Source: Actinomadura darangshiensis
GTDB lineage: Bacteria; Actinomycetota; Actinomycetes; Streptosporangiales; Streptosporangiaceae
Assembly: GCF_004349235.1 (NCBI RefSeq)
Contig: NZ_SMKY01000071.1
Coordinates: 1-35,073 of the forward strand
Direction of reading: 5' to 3'
Length of the DNA stretch: 35,073 nt
Position 1 is the stretch's first letter. Each line of letters opens with the position of its first letter. Under the pieces are notes generated by a model, which did no database searches, was not told the origin of the DNA, and was given only the letters and a program-made list of their open reading frames with translations. The translations under genes were made by a program, and so were the position numbers. Shown here in pieces: positions 7,554 to 14,944 of this stretch.

Positions 7554-7910
7554 ATGGCCGACGGGCGACGCGAGCCGGGCGCGCTGGAATCGGAGATCAT
7601 GACCGTCCTGCAGCACGCAGGTGAGGCGCTGTCCACCGCCGAGGTACGGCAGCGCCTGGGCGGAGAACTCGCCTACACCACAGTGGTGACGATCCTTTCT
7701 CGCATGCATGACAAGGGCCTGCTCGTTCGCACCAAGGCTGGGCGAGCCTTCCGGTACGCGCCGGTGAGCGACGAGCCGGGGCTCGCCGCGCACCGCATGC
7801 ACCAGGTCATGAACGGGCGGCCCGACCGGGACACGGTGCTGGCCCGCTTCGTCGAGACCCTGTCCGACGAGGACGAGCGGCGGGTGCGCGAACTCCTCGA
7901 AGGCCGGTGA
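7554..7910 (+). CDS. BlaI/MecI/CopY-family repressor (second copy, with M56 partner)
   Basis: Winged-helix repressor of 118 aa. Family sequence ALESEIMTVLQHAGEALSTAE, then the recognition segment AYTTVVTILSRMHDKGLL, the wing RAFRYAP and a C-terminal dimerisation helix. It is 3 nt from the M56 protease gene, the classic blaI-blaR arrangement, so this copy is the one most likely to be inactivated by proteolysis. No BlaI-type operator is visible in the 47-nt gap after dedA, so its control probably comes from the A3 site further up. ATG 7554 is preceded by GAGGGGG. Confidence 0.88.
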   Translation: MADGRREPGALESEIMTVLQHAGEALSTAEVRQRLGGELAYTTVVTILSRMHDKGLLVRTKAGRAFRYAPVSDEPGLAAHRMHQVMNGRPDRDTVLARFVETLSDEDERRVRELLEGR

Positions 7911-7913
7911 CAC

Positions 7914-8849
7914 ATGATGGACCTGGACGGTTTCCTGCCCCTGGTGCTGCCGGCCGTCATGGCGTGCGCCGCGCGCCCGCTGTCCGGGCTGCTGCCGCCC
8001 CGCACGGGCACCTGGCTGCTGACCGCAACGGGCGTCGCCCTCGCCCTGGCCAGCACCGCCACGCTGGCGGTCCTCGCCCTGGGCGGGGCGCTGCGCCTGC
8101 CGCTGATCGCGAAGCTCGGGCATCTGTCCGAGCATGTGCTTCACCACGCCACCGAGACCAGTCCCGCCCTGGCCACGGTCGCCGGCCTGGCGCTGGTCGC
8201 GAGCCTGGCCGCGGCGGGACACGCGGCGACGACGCACATCCGCGCGCTACTGGACGGTGCGCGAACCGCCCGCGGGCTTCCCGGCGAGGGCATTCTGGCC
8301 GTCGTCGAGGACGACGCGGCCGACGCGTTCGCGCTTCCCGGACGTCCGGGACGCATCGTGGTCTCCACCGGGATGCTGGCGGCCCTGGATCCCGCTGAGC
8401 GCGACGTTCTGCTCGCCCACGAGCACGCGCATCTGGCCGGGCGCCACCACCTGTTCCGGACGGCCGCCCATATCGCCGCCGCCGTCAACCCGCTGCTGTG
8501 GCCGCTGCGCGGGGCCGTGACCTACACCACCGAGCGGTGGGCGGATGAGTCCGCCGCCGGAACCGACCGCGCACGGGCGGCACGCGCGATCGGCAAGGCG
8601 GCCCTTGCCCGCAACCGGCGTCCAGGGTTGAGCCACCCGTCCGCGCTCGGCATCGGCCCCGCTCTCGCCCGCCGCGGCACGCGCCCCGGACCGCTGCCTC
8701 GCAGGGTCGCCGCGCTTCTCGCGCCCCCGCCGCCCCGGCGCGGCCTGCTCGTCGCGGCCACCGTGGTCCTGGTCGTCCTGTCGGTCCTGTCGGCGAACGA
8801 CGGGGCGATCGACCTCCACCAGCTCATCGAGCACGCACAGGCCGGCTAG
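7914..8849 (+). CDS. M56-type membrane zinc metalloprotease (BlaR-like, no sensor domain)
   Basis: Polytopic membrane protease of 311 aa with three or four N-terminal hydrophobic segments (to about residue 110), a cytoplasmic zincin domain and one C-terminal transmembrane helix (about 286-300). The active site is HEHAH (residues 169-173), fitting HExxH, inside DVLLAHEHAHLAGRHH; ERWADE (207-212) can supply the third zinc ligand. In this family the protease cleaves the partner BlaI repressor. It lacks the large penicillin-binding sensor domain of staphylococcal BlaR1, like the mycobacterial Rv1845c type, so the inducing signal is not predictable. Start ATG 7914, or 7917. Confidence 0.86.
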   Translation: MMDLDGFLPLVLPAVMACAARPLSGLLPPRTGTWLLTATGVALALASTATLAVLALGGALRLPLIAKLGHLSEHVLHHATETSPALATVAGLALVASLAAAGHAATTHIRALLDGARTARGLPGEGILAVVEDDAADAFALPGRPGRIVVSTGMLAALDPAERDVLLAHEHAHLAGRHHLFRTAAHIAAAVNPLLWPLRGAVTYTTERWADESAAGTDRARAARAIGKAALARNRRPGLSHPSALGIGPALARRGTRPGPLPRRVAALLAPPPPRRGLLVAATVVLVVLSVLSANDGAIDLHQLIEHAQAG

Positions 8850-8876
8850 GGACGTCCACGTGTCCGGCGCCCGTAC

Positions 8877-9266
8877 CTAGGACGTGGGCTCGTCCGCGTG
8901 TCCGGCCTGTTCGAGGAGGACACGCAGCAACCGCTCGTCGTTCGCGTTGAGGTCCGAGACGAACCGCGCCAGTACGCTCGGCCGTTCGGCGCCGCTCTTG
9001 TCCAGTTCCTTGTGCATGCGGCCGGCGGACAGCGCGGCCTGATCTTCCACCACAGGGCTGTAGGCGTAGCCGCGGCCGGACCGCGTGCGGCGCAGGACGC
9101 CTTTGACGTGCAGCCGGGAAAGGATCGTGGTGATCGTCGTCCGGGCCAGGTTCCCGCCCAGGGCCGTCCGGACATCGCGCACGGTCATGGGCTCGGCTGC
9201 GGCCCACAGCGCTTCGAGCACCGCGGACTCGAGCTCGCCCGCGGGCCGGCGCGCTGCAGAGGTCAC
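8877..9266 (-). CDS. BlaI/MecI/CopY-family repressor (third copy)
   Basis: Winged-helix repressor, 129 aa from GTG 9266. This start was chosen because GGGAG lies 9 nt upstream; an in-frame GTG at 9284 lacks a ribosome binding site. Family segments are GELESAVLEALWAAAEPMT, ARTTITTILSRLHVKGVL, the wing GRGYAYSPV and the C-terminal RLLRVLLEQAG. It is transcribed divergently from the PAP2 gene with two tandem type-A operators between them, a layout expected for autoregulation plus control of PAP2. It is convergent with the M56 gene, 27 nt apart. Confidence 0.88.
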   Translation of the reverse strand: MTSAARRPAGELESAVLEALWAAAEPMTVRDVRTALGGNLARTTITTILSRLHVKGVLRRTRSGRGYAYSPVVEDQAALSAGRMHKELDKSGAERPSVLARFVSDLNANDERLLRVLLEQAGHADEPTS

Positions 9267-9287
9267 GAACCGATTCTCCCACACGAG

Positions 9288-9307
9288 CGTCTACAGTTCT
9301 GTAGACG
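9288..9307. promoter_or_regulatory. BlaI-type operator A4
   Basis: A perfect 9-2-9 inverted repeat (arms CGTCTACAG / CTGTAGACG) in the divergent promoter between the third blaI-like gene and PAP2. It is the longest type-A site and lies just 21 bp before the blaI GTG. Confidence 0.68.
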
Positions 9308-9308
9308 A

Positions 9309-9322
9309 CTACAGGACTGTAG
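9309..9322. promoter_or_regulatory. BlaI-type operator A5
   Basis: CTACAGGACTGTAG, a 6-2-6 perfect repeat immediately after operator A4. Tandem sites suggest cooperative binding by two dimers, with PAP2 starting 33 bp further on. Confidence 0.65.
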
Positions 9323-9355
9323 ACGAACGTCCTGTGAACACGATCGGACGACCTG

Positions 9356-9982
9356 ATGAGTGCTGCCGCGTCCCTGCTCGGTCCCGCCTCCTTCGACGCG
9401 GGGCTGTACACCGATGTGAGCCGGCTGGCCCGGCACAGCCCCGACCTGCTGGACGACATGATCGCCTTCTACTCGGCCGCCGGGCTGGTCCTGTTCGCGG
9501 TCGCCCTGGCGGCGGCCTGGTGGCGGGCCCGCCGCGCCGACGGCACCACGATGGCCCGAGCGCTGGCCGCCCCCTTGGTGGTGGTCGTGCTCTATGGGGT
9601 GAACACCATGGTCAAGGGGGCTGTCCATGAGATACGCCCGTGCCAGGCCATCCCGGGAAGCTTCACTCTGGAGAGTTGTCCGCCGGCCGGCGACTGGTCG
9701 TTTCCCAGCAATCACGCCGTCATCGCCTTCGCGGCGGCCACCGCACTCTGGGCGGTCAACCGGCGGCTCGGTACCGCAATGATGATGGCGGCCGTCCTCA
9801 TGGCTGCCTCGCGGGTATGGGTGGGAGTCCACTACCCGCACGATGTCGCCGCCGGCGCCCTCGTCGGCCTCGTCCTCGCGGCGCCCATCGTGCTGGCCGC
9901 CGGAAGGACGGCGCCACTGGTGGAGCGCGCCCGCACCGGCAGGCTCCGTCCCCTGCTCTCAGCCCGACCCGCCGCCGGATGA
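9356..9982 (+). CDS. PAP2-family phosphatase (undecaprenyl-pyrophosphatase-like)
   Basis: Membrane phosphatase of the PAP2 superfamily, 208 aa with about five hydrophobic segments. The three catalytic motifs are complete: K87-x6-RP (KGAVHEIRP), SFPSNH (115-120, His120) and SRVWVGVHYPHD (Arg153, His159, Asp163). Family members such as BcrC dephosphorylate undecaprenyl pyrophosphate on the outer membrane face, which would fit the DedA flippase in the same cluster. Start ATG 9356, with only a weak ribosome binding site (GGACGA). Two BlaI operators lie between it and the divergent repressor gene. The exact substrate is inferred. Confidence 0.87.
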   Translation: MSAAASLLGPASFDAGLYTDVSRLARHSPDLLDDMIAFYSAAGLVLFAVALAAAWWRARRADGTTMARALAAPLVVVVLYGVNTMVKGAVHEIRPCQAIPGSFTLESCPPAGDWSFPSNHAVIAFAAATALWAVNRRLGTAMMMAAVLMAASRVWVGVHYPHDVAAGALVGLVLAAPIVLAAGRTAPLVERARTGRLRPLLSARPAAG

Positions 9983-10020
9983 ACGCCGCCGGACCTGCGC
10001 CTCGCGGTGGCGTATCTAGC

Positions 10021-10716
10021 ATGGGACATGTGGCCGCTCAGTTACTGATCGTCGAGGATGACCCGGTCATCGGCACGGAATTGGCCGAGGCGCTGACCGG
10101 CCACGGCTATGGCGTCGTCCTCGCGGCCACCGCACAGAAGGCCATCGACTCGGCAGGGGCTTGCCCTCCTGACCTGATCCTCCTCGATCTCGGGCTGCCG
10201 GACATGGACGGCCCGGTCCTGTGCCGGCGGCTGCGCGGCTCCTTGCCGGACACCGTCATCGTGGTGCTGACAGCCCGTACGGAAGAACTCGATGTGATCG
10301 TCGCCCTGGACGCCGGTGCGGACGACTACCTGACCAAGCCCTTCCGCCTCACCGAACTGCTGGCCCGGCTGCGGGCGCATCTGCGCCGCCAGCGGGTGCT
10401 GCCCGACGACCGTGCTGTGGAGGTGGGCCGGTTGCGGTTGGACCTGGCGTCCCGGCGGACGTTCCTTGGCGGTGTCGAACTGGAATTGCGCCCAAAGGAG
10501 TTCGATCTGCTCGCGGTCCTGGTGTCCCGGGCCGGTCAGGTCGTCAGCCGGGAGCAGTTGATGGACGAGGTCTGGGACGTCAACTGGTTCGGCTCCACCA
10601 AGACGCTGGACGTGCACGTCTCGGCCCTGCGCCGCAAGCTCGCCTTGCTCGGCGAGGATCCCGGGCGCATCACCACTCTGCGTGGGCATGGCTATCGCTA
10701 CGAGATCGACGTGTGA
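10021..10716 (+). CDS. OmpR-family response regulator
   Basis: Response regulator with an N-terminal receiver (VEDD at 11-14, phosphoacceptor Asp56 in LILLDLGLPDMDG, Thr84, Lys106 in TKPF) and a C-terminal winged helix ending RGHGYRYEIDV. 231 aa from ATG 10021; GTG 10030 is also possible, as TATCTA at 10013-10018 could be a -10 that would leave a very short leader. The frame is open far upstream through the PAP2 gene, but family sequence begins here. The likely partner kinase is encoded on the opposite strand and the two 3' ends overlap by 19 bp, which is unusual for a two-component pair. Confidence 0.88.
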   Translation: MGHVAAQLLIVEDDPVIGTELAEALTGHGYGVVLAATAQKAIDSAGACPPDLILLDLGLPDMDGPVLCRRLRGSLPDTVIVVLTARTEELDVIVALDAGADDYLTKPFRLTELLARLRAHLRRQRVLPDDRAVEVGRLRLDLASRRTFLGGVELELRPKEFDLLAVLVSRAGQVVSREQLMDEVWDVNWFGSTKTLDVHVSALRRKLALLGEDPGRITTLRGHGYRYEIDV

Positions 10717-12071
10717 GCCGGCGGATCTGCCGGGTCGTCCGCAGAGGGCAGCAGAAGTGTGAACACCGGCGGGCGGGCGCGGCGGAGCACGAGTCGGCCG
10801 CCCTCGGCCTCCGCCAGGGAACGCGCGAGCGCGAGCCCGATCCCGCGCCCTGCGGGAGAGGCCCCCGCACCAGGGGGATGAGCATGGCGGCGGGCGAAGA
10901 TATCGGGAGCGTCGTCGGGGATACCTGCTCCCTGGTCGGTGACGTCGATGGCCAGCCCGCCGCCGGCATCACCTGCCTGGACGGTGACCTCGCCGCGGCC
11001 GTGCTCCAGGGCGTTGCCGAGCAGGACATCCAAGATCTGTGACACCGCCGCGGGCGCCGCTCGCACCTCGGGCAGGGGTTCCTGGCTCTCGATGGTGAGT
11101 GGACGACCCCGGCCGGCGAGCGGGCCGTGCCAGCGGAGTCGGATGTCCTCCAGCAACGCCGGGACATTGAGCGGCCTGCGTTCCGGCACGCTGTCTCGGG
11201 CCAGGTCGAGCAACTCGTCAATGATGCGCTGGAGACCACGGCCCCGCTCGATCGCCGTGCCGATCGCAGCGGGCAGATCCGCGCCCGGCCGCTCCATGGC
11301 GGACTCCAGGCCGAGGAGCAGCCCCGTGAGCGGTGTACGCAACTGGTGCGACACGTCCGCGCTGAAGGCGCGTTCTCGCTCCAGGACCGAGCCGAGGCGG
11401 CGGGCGGTCGCCTCAAGGGCCATGCCCGCCGCGTCGGCCTCCCGCACGCCCGAGCGCGGGCCCTGGACGCTGAAGTCGCCGCCGCCGAGCCTGCGGGCCG
11501 CGTCCGTCAGCCGTTCCAGCGGGGTGGCCAGCCGCCGGGCGAGGTAGCGGGCGAGGAGCGCGGCCAAGCCGATGATCAACAGGGCGAGCCCGGCCATCGC
11601 GAGCAGTGCCCGCTCGACCCGGTCGGTGGTCAGATCGTAGGGCGCGCTGACCCGGACGATGACGGCGACGCCCTCGTCCGAGGGGACCGGGGCCGAGACC
11701 GCGATCTGACCGTGTTCGACCCGGTCATGGACCCGCCCGTCGCGTCCCTGGGCGACCAGCCCGGATCCGGACGGTCCGTCGCCGGTCAGCAAGGTGCCGT
11801 CGAGCCGGTAGACGCCCATGGTTAGCCGCGGCGAGAGCCCCGCCGGCCGCCGCACGCTCCGCGGCCTCTGGGCCAGGTCGTCGGGGACCACGGCGGCGAT
11901 GCGCGTGGCGTCCCGTTCGAGTCGGGTGACCGTCTCGTCCCTGTAGAGCCGCTGCACCACGAAAGCCAGCGGCAGGGCGAACAGCACGATCGCCAGGGCC
12001 GTGACCCCGACGATCGCGACCAGCACCAGCCGGCGCAGCGGCCGGCCCTCAGCGGCACGCGAATCGTCCAC
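10698..12071 (-). CDS. Sensor histidine kinase, convergent with the response regulator
   Basis: Membrane sensor kinase, 457 aa. TM1 is about 14-40, followed by an extracytoplasmic sensor of about 110 residues, TM2 about 154-176, HAMP, then HisKA with phosphoacceptor His242 in FSADVSHQLRTPLTG. The ATP domain has the N box around Asn353 (LGNALEH), G1 DQGAG (379-383) and G2 GRGIGL (408-413). GTG 12071 was chosen as the first start before TM1; the ribosome binding site is poor. The short signature and the adjacent gene suggest pairing with the 10,021-10,716 regulator, although they lie tail to tail. The ligand is unknown. Confidence 0.87.
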   Translation of the reverse strand: MDDSRAAEGRPLRRLVLVAIVGVTALAIVLFALPLAFVVQRLYRDETVTRLERDATRIAAVVPDDLAQRPRSVRRPAGLSPRLTMGVYRLDGTLLTGDGPSGSGLVAQGRDGRVHDRVEHGQIAVSAPVPSDEGVAVIVRVSAPYDLTTDRVERALLAMAGLALLIIGLAALLARYLARRLATPLERLTDAARRLGGGDFSVQGPRSGVREADAAGMALEATARRLGSVLERERAFSADVSHQLRTPLTGLLLGLESAMERPGADLPAAIGTAIERGRGLQRIIDELLDLARDSVPERRPLNVPALLEDIRLRWHGPLAGRGRPLTIESQEPLPEVRAAPAAVSQILDVLLGNALEHGRGEVTVQAGDAGGGLAIDVTDQGAGIPDDAPDIFARRHAHPPGAGASPAGRGIGLALARSLAEAEGGRLVLRRARPPVFTLLLPSADDPADPPAHTSIS

Positions 12072-12271
12072 GAACGCCAGCCTGCCACCGGCAAGGTAAG
12101 GGGAGCCCTAGAGCACTCCCACTGCTTTAGGTCGATATCGCTGCGACGTGCGCAGGCGAGCCCTCACGCCCCGCAAGACGGCTCACTCGGGCGACAAATC
12201 CGTGCGGGCGAAGCGATCGACTGTCTCGGCTGCTCGCCGCGAGGCAAGGGGGAGGCACCGGCTGTGGCGCA

Positions 12272-12287
12272 CTCAGCGCCCTCTCAG
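12272..12287 (+). promoter_or_regulatory. CTCAG direct repeat, 11-bp spacing, before the PepSY gene
   Basis: CTCAG at 12272-12276 and 12283-12287, exactly 11 bp apart, about one helical turn, the usual layout for OmpR/PhoB-type regulators. It lies 64 bp upstream of the PepSY start in a 279-bp divergent region. The same pattern occurs before the second response regulator gene and a lipoprotein gene. Confidence 0.42.
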
Positions 12288-12350
12288 TCGCTCTCGCGGA
12301 TGCTGGCCTTGTGTCACAGGGCACGTCCGAGGAAGGGAAGGAGACGTCCG

Positions 12351-12689
12351 GTGAGGAATGTGGTTATCGCGGCCGCCACGGTGGTATCGCTGATGGCGGC
12401 CGGGGGCGGTGTCGCGTTCGCTGCGGGGTCCGGTCAGGCGGACCCGCTCAAGGAGCGGAAGCAGGAGGCCGCCTTCACGGCCGCGCATGTCGGTCAGGCC
12501 AAGGTGAGCCGCGACGACGCGGTCGGCACCGCGCAGAAAGCGCACTCCGGTCGAGTGGTGGATGTGCATCTGCAGGACGAGGGCCACGGCCTGCGCTGGG
12601 AGGTCAAGCCCGACGACGGCAAGCACGTCCACGAGGTGCAGATCGACGCACAGACGGGGAAGATCGTCAGCGATCAGCTCGACGACTGA
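12351..12689 (+). CDS. Secreted PepSY-domain protein
   Basis: Small exported protein, 112 aa. An N-terminal signal peptide (RNVVIAAATVVSL..., cleavage probably after AFA near residue 24) is followed by one PepSY domain: VSRDDAVGTAQKA, then WEVKPDDGKHVHEVQID and TGKIVSDQLDD. PepSY domains often inhibit proteases or act near the wall, and commonly neighbour two-component genes as here. GTG 12351 was chosen because GGAAGGAGA lies just upstream; the frame is open earlier, but that stretch is Arg-rich and not signal-like. Convergent with the next kinase gene. Confidence 0.82.
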   Translation: MRNVVIAAATVVSLMAAGGGVAFAAGSGQADPLKERKQEAAFTAAHVGQAKVSRDDAVGTAQKAHSGRVVDVHLQDEGHGLRWEVKPDDGKHVHEVQIDAQTGKIVSDQLDD

Positions 12690-12700
12690 CATGGTGATCC

Positions 12701-12727
12701 GCCGCCCCGCGCCCGTGCGCGGGCGGC
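12701..12727. terminator. Bidirectional GC hairpin terminator candidate
   Basis: Stem CCCGCGC/GCGCGGG (12706-12712 / 12717-12723) with loop CCGT, extended by GCCG/CGGC across a bulged C. It sits in the 42-nt gap between the convergent PepSY and kinase genes. No U tract, as is common in actinobacteria. Confidence 0.55.
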
Positions 12728-12731
12728 GTGG

Positions 12732-14111
12732 TCACGGCATCGTCAGGGTGACGCTCGCCCCTCCGGTGGAGGCGTTCTCCAGCCGCAGCGTGCCGCCGTG
12801 CCCCTCGATGATCGTGCGGACGATGGACAGGCCCAGGCCGGCGTCGACGCGGCCCGGCTCCGGTGGCTGTGCGAGCTGTGCCTCTGGGAAGCCTTGCCCG
12901 TGGTCCCGAACGGTCACCCGCAGGCCCTCGTCGGCTCTGGCAGCCGCCAGCGTGATTCGGCCCGGTCCCGCCGGGCCGCTGTGCCGCAGCGCGTTGTCGA
13001 GCAGGTTGTGCAGCACCTGACGCAGCCGCACCGGGTCGGCCTGGACCTCCGTCTCCTCGGCCGTCACCTCGATGACGGTGCCGGCGCCCTCGGCCCGGAC
13101 CCGAAACGCCTCGGCCGCCTCCTCCAGCAGCCGGCGCGGTGAGACGGGGGAGCGGCGCAGAGGCAGCCGTCCCTGCCGTGTGCGCGCCAGAACCAGCATG
13201 TCCTCGGCCAGACCGACGAGCCGGTCGGTCTCCGCGGCCGCCGCCTGGACCGCGGCCGCCAGCTCCTCCCGGTCGCGCGGCCGGGAGCCCGCGAGCTCCA
13301 GTTCCGCCTTCAGCAGCGCCAGCGGAGTGCGCAGCTCGTGGCTCGCCGCGTCGACGAAGCGGTGCTCGCGGTCCAAGGCCTCCTGCAGCCGGGCCAGCAT
13401 CGAGTTCAGGGTGGTGGCCAGCCGCGTCAGCTCGTCGCCGGTCTCCGGTACGGTCAACCGCCGACCGGGCTCGGACACGGTGATCGCGGCCGCCTCCCGG
13501 CGGAGCCGCTCGACCGGCCGCAGCGCCGCCCCGGCCAGGAGCCAGCCGGCGCACGAGGTGACGACGAGGGCGACCGGACCGGCGGTGAGCAGGAGGAGCG
13601 TCAGGGTGGTGAGCGCCTCGTGGCGGTCGCCGAGCGGTGCGCCGACGACGAGGACCGCTCGGTCGTGGTGCGGGCCGGGCAGTTGCACGGGGACGGCGAG
13701 CAGTCGTGCGGGGTCGTCGACGCCCCGCACCCGGCGGGTGGAGAAGGTGGGGCCGTCCACCGAGCGGACGGAGCGCGGTGGCAGCATCGGCGCTCCGGAG
13801 ACGGCGGGCGTGGTCTCGACGACGGCGCCGGAGGGGGTGAGGATCTGCCCGAACGACTCGTCCGGATCGATCAACCGTTGGCCCGCGTCGAGTGGCGCGT
13901 GCTCTCGCATGTTCAGCGATGTGACGGTCACACCGGCCCGCGCGCGCAGGTCGAGATCGGTCGCTTTCAGCAGATCCGTGGCCAGCCGCGTGTACAGGAA
14001 GGCGCCGAGCGCGGCGAGCACGGCGGCCATCCCGAGCGAGAAGGCGAGGGTCAGCCGCAGCCGCACCGGCAGCCTGCGCAATCCCGGGGCGAGCCGCCGC
14101 CTAATCCGCAC
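12732..14111 (-). CDS. Sensor histidine kinase (second pair)
   Basis: Membrane histidine kinase, 459 aa. TM1 is about 18-42, the sensor loop about 43-165, TM2 about 166-196, then HAMP and HisKA with His258 in FVDAASHELRTPLALL. The ATPase domain has the N box LLDNALRHSG, G1 DHGQGF and G2 GLGLSIV. GTG 14111 was chosen: it overlaps the last codons of the response regulator by 11 bp, so translation is probably coupled, and homology begins there. It forms a conventional regulator-kinase operon with the gene upstream. The stimulus is unknown; PepSY and lipoprotein neighbours suggest envelope sensing. Confidence 0.88.
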   Translation of the reverse strand: MRIRRRLAPGLRRLPVRLRLTLAFSLGMAAVLAALGAFLYTRLATDLLKATDLDLRARAGVTVTSLNMREHAPLDAGQRLIDPDESFGQILTPSGAVVETTPAVSGAPMLPPRSVRSVDGPTFSTRRVRGVDDPARLLAVPVQLPGPHHDRAVLVVGAPLGDRHEALTTLTLLLLTAGPVALVVTSCAGWLLAGAALRPVERLRREAAAITVSEPGRRLTVPETGDELTRLATTLNSMLARLQEALDREHRFVDAASHELRTPLALLKAELELAGSRPRDREELAAAVQAAAAETDRLVGLAEDMLVLARTRQGRLPLRRSPVSPRRLLEEAAEAFRVRAEGAGTVIEVTAEETEVQADPVRLRQVLHNLLDNALRHSGPAGPGRITLAAARADEGLRVTVRDHGQGFPEAQLAQPPEPGRVDAGLGLSIVRTIIEGHGGTLRLENASTGGASVTLTMP

Positions 14112-14781
14112 GGTCGTCTCGCAGCCGGTAGCCCGCCCCGCGCCGGGTCTCCAGCGACCGGCGGCCGAAGGGGCGGTCGATCTTCTGGCGCAGGTATCCC
14201 ACGTACACCTCGACGACATTGAACGACGACTCGAAGGTGAAGTCCCACACGTGCTCGACCAGCTGCGTCTTCGACAGCACCTCCCCCGGGTGCCGCATCA
14301 GGTACTCCAGCAGGGCGAACTCCTTCGCGGTCAAGGAGATGGGCGTCTGCCCGCGGGCGACCGAACGGGTGGCGGGATCGAGCGTCAGGTCACCGACGGA
14401 CAGCAGGGCCGGTCGTTCCCGCGCCCCGCGCCGCATCAGGGCGCGCAGCCTGGACAGAAGCTCGGCCAGCGCGAACGGTTTGGTCAGGTAGTCGTCCGCG
14501 CCGGTGTCCAGGCCGCGCACCCGGTCCTCGACCGCGTCCCGCGCGGTGAGCAGCAGCACGGGGGCGTACCTGCCGGCGGCACGGATTCCGCGCAGCACCT
14601 CGAACCCGTCGATGCCCGGCAGCATCACGTCGAGAACGATCACGTCGTAGTCGATCTCCTGCGCGTACCAGGCGCCGTCCTCCCCGGTGACCGCCACGTC
14701 GACGGCGAATCCGTGCTCCTCCAGACACCGGCGCAGCAGATCGGCCATCCGCCTCTCATCCTCGACCACGAGAACCCGCAT
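14101..14781 (-). CDS. OmpR-family response regulator (second pair)
   Basis: Response regulator, 226 aa. The receiver has VEDE (6-9), phosphoacceptor Asp51 in VIVLDVMLPGIDG, LLLTARD and Lys101 in TKPF; the winged-helix output domain runs from about 125 to ETRRGAGYRLRDD. ATG 14781. It is the first gene of an operon with the overlapping kinase. Two pairs of direct repeats with 11-bp spacing lie 15-57 bp upstream and are good candidates for its own binding sites. Confidence 0.9.
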   Translation of the reverse strand: MRVLVVEDERRMADLLRRCLEEHGFAVDVAVTGEDGAWYAQEIDYDVIVLDVMLPGIDGFEVLRGIRAAGRYAPVLLLTARDAVEDRVRGLDTGADDYLTKPFALAELLSRLRALMRRGARERPALLSVGDLTLDPATRSVARGQTPISLTAKEFALLEYLMRHPGEVLSKTQLVEHVWDFTFESSFNVVEVYVGYLRQKIDRPFGRRSLETRRGAGYRLRDDRAD

Positions 14782-14796
14782 TGCGCCCCCTCACCG

Positions 14797-14837
14797 GTAA
14801 CGCCAGGCTAACGACCCGAAGATGAGCGCAGGCTGAG
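14797..14837 (-). promoter_or_regulatory. Two 11-bp-spaced direct repeats before the response regulator
   Basis: Read on the minus strand: CTCAG/CTCAT (complements at 14833-14837 and 14822-14826) and GTTAG/GTTAC (14808-14812 and 14797-14801). Each pair is separated by exactly 11 bp. This tandem-site layout is typical of OmpR-family autoregulation. Binding is inferred. Confidence 0.45.
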
Positions 14838-14864
14838 ACGGCCCGTCGTTACCCAGGCGGGTGG

Positions 14865-14880
14865 TTAAGCCTCCTCTCAG
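14865..14880 (+). promoter_or_regulatory. TTAAG-N6-CTCAG half-matching repeat
   Basis: TTAAG (14865-14869) and CTCAG (14876-14880), 11 bp apart, 65 bp upstream of the lipoprotein gene and facing it. Partial match to the repeats before the response regulator and PepSY genes; weaker on its own. Confidence 0.3.
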
Positions 14881-14944
14881 CTGCCGGGCCGCACCATGAG
14901 GGCAGTAGCCGGCCGTTGGCCGGCCGGAGCGGAAGGAACGTGGC

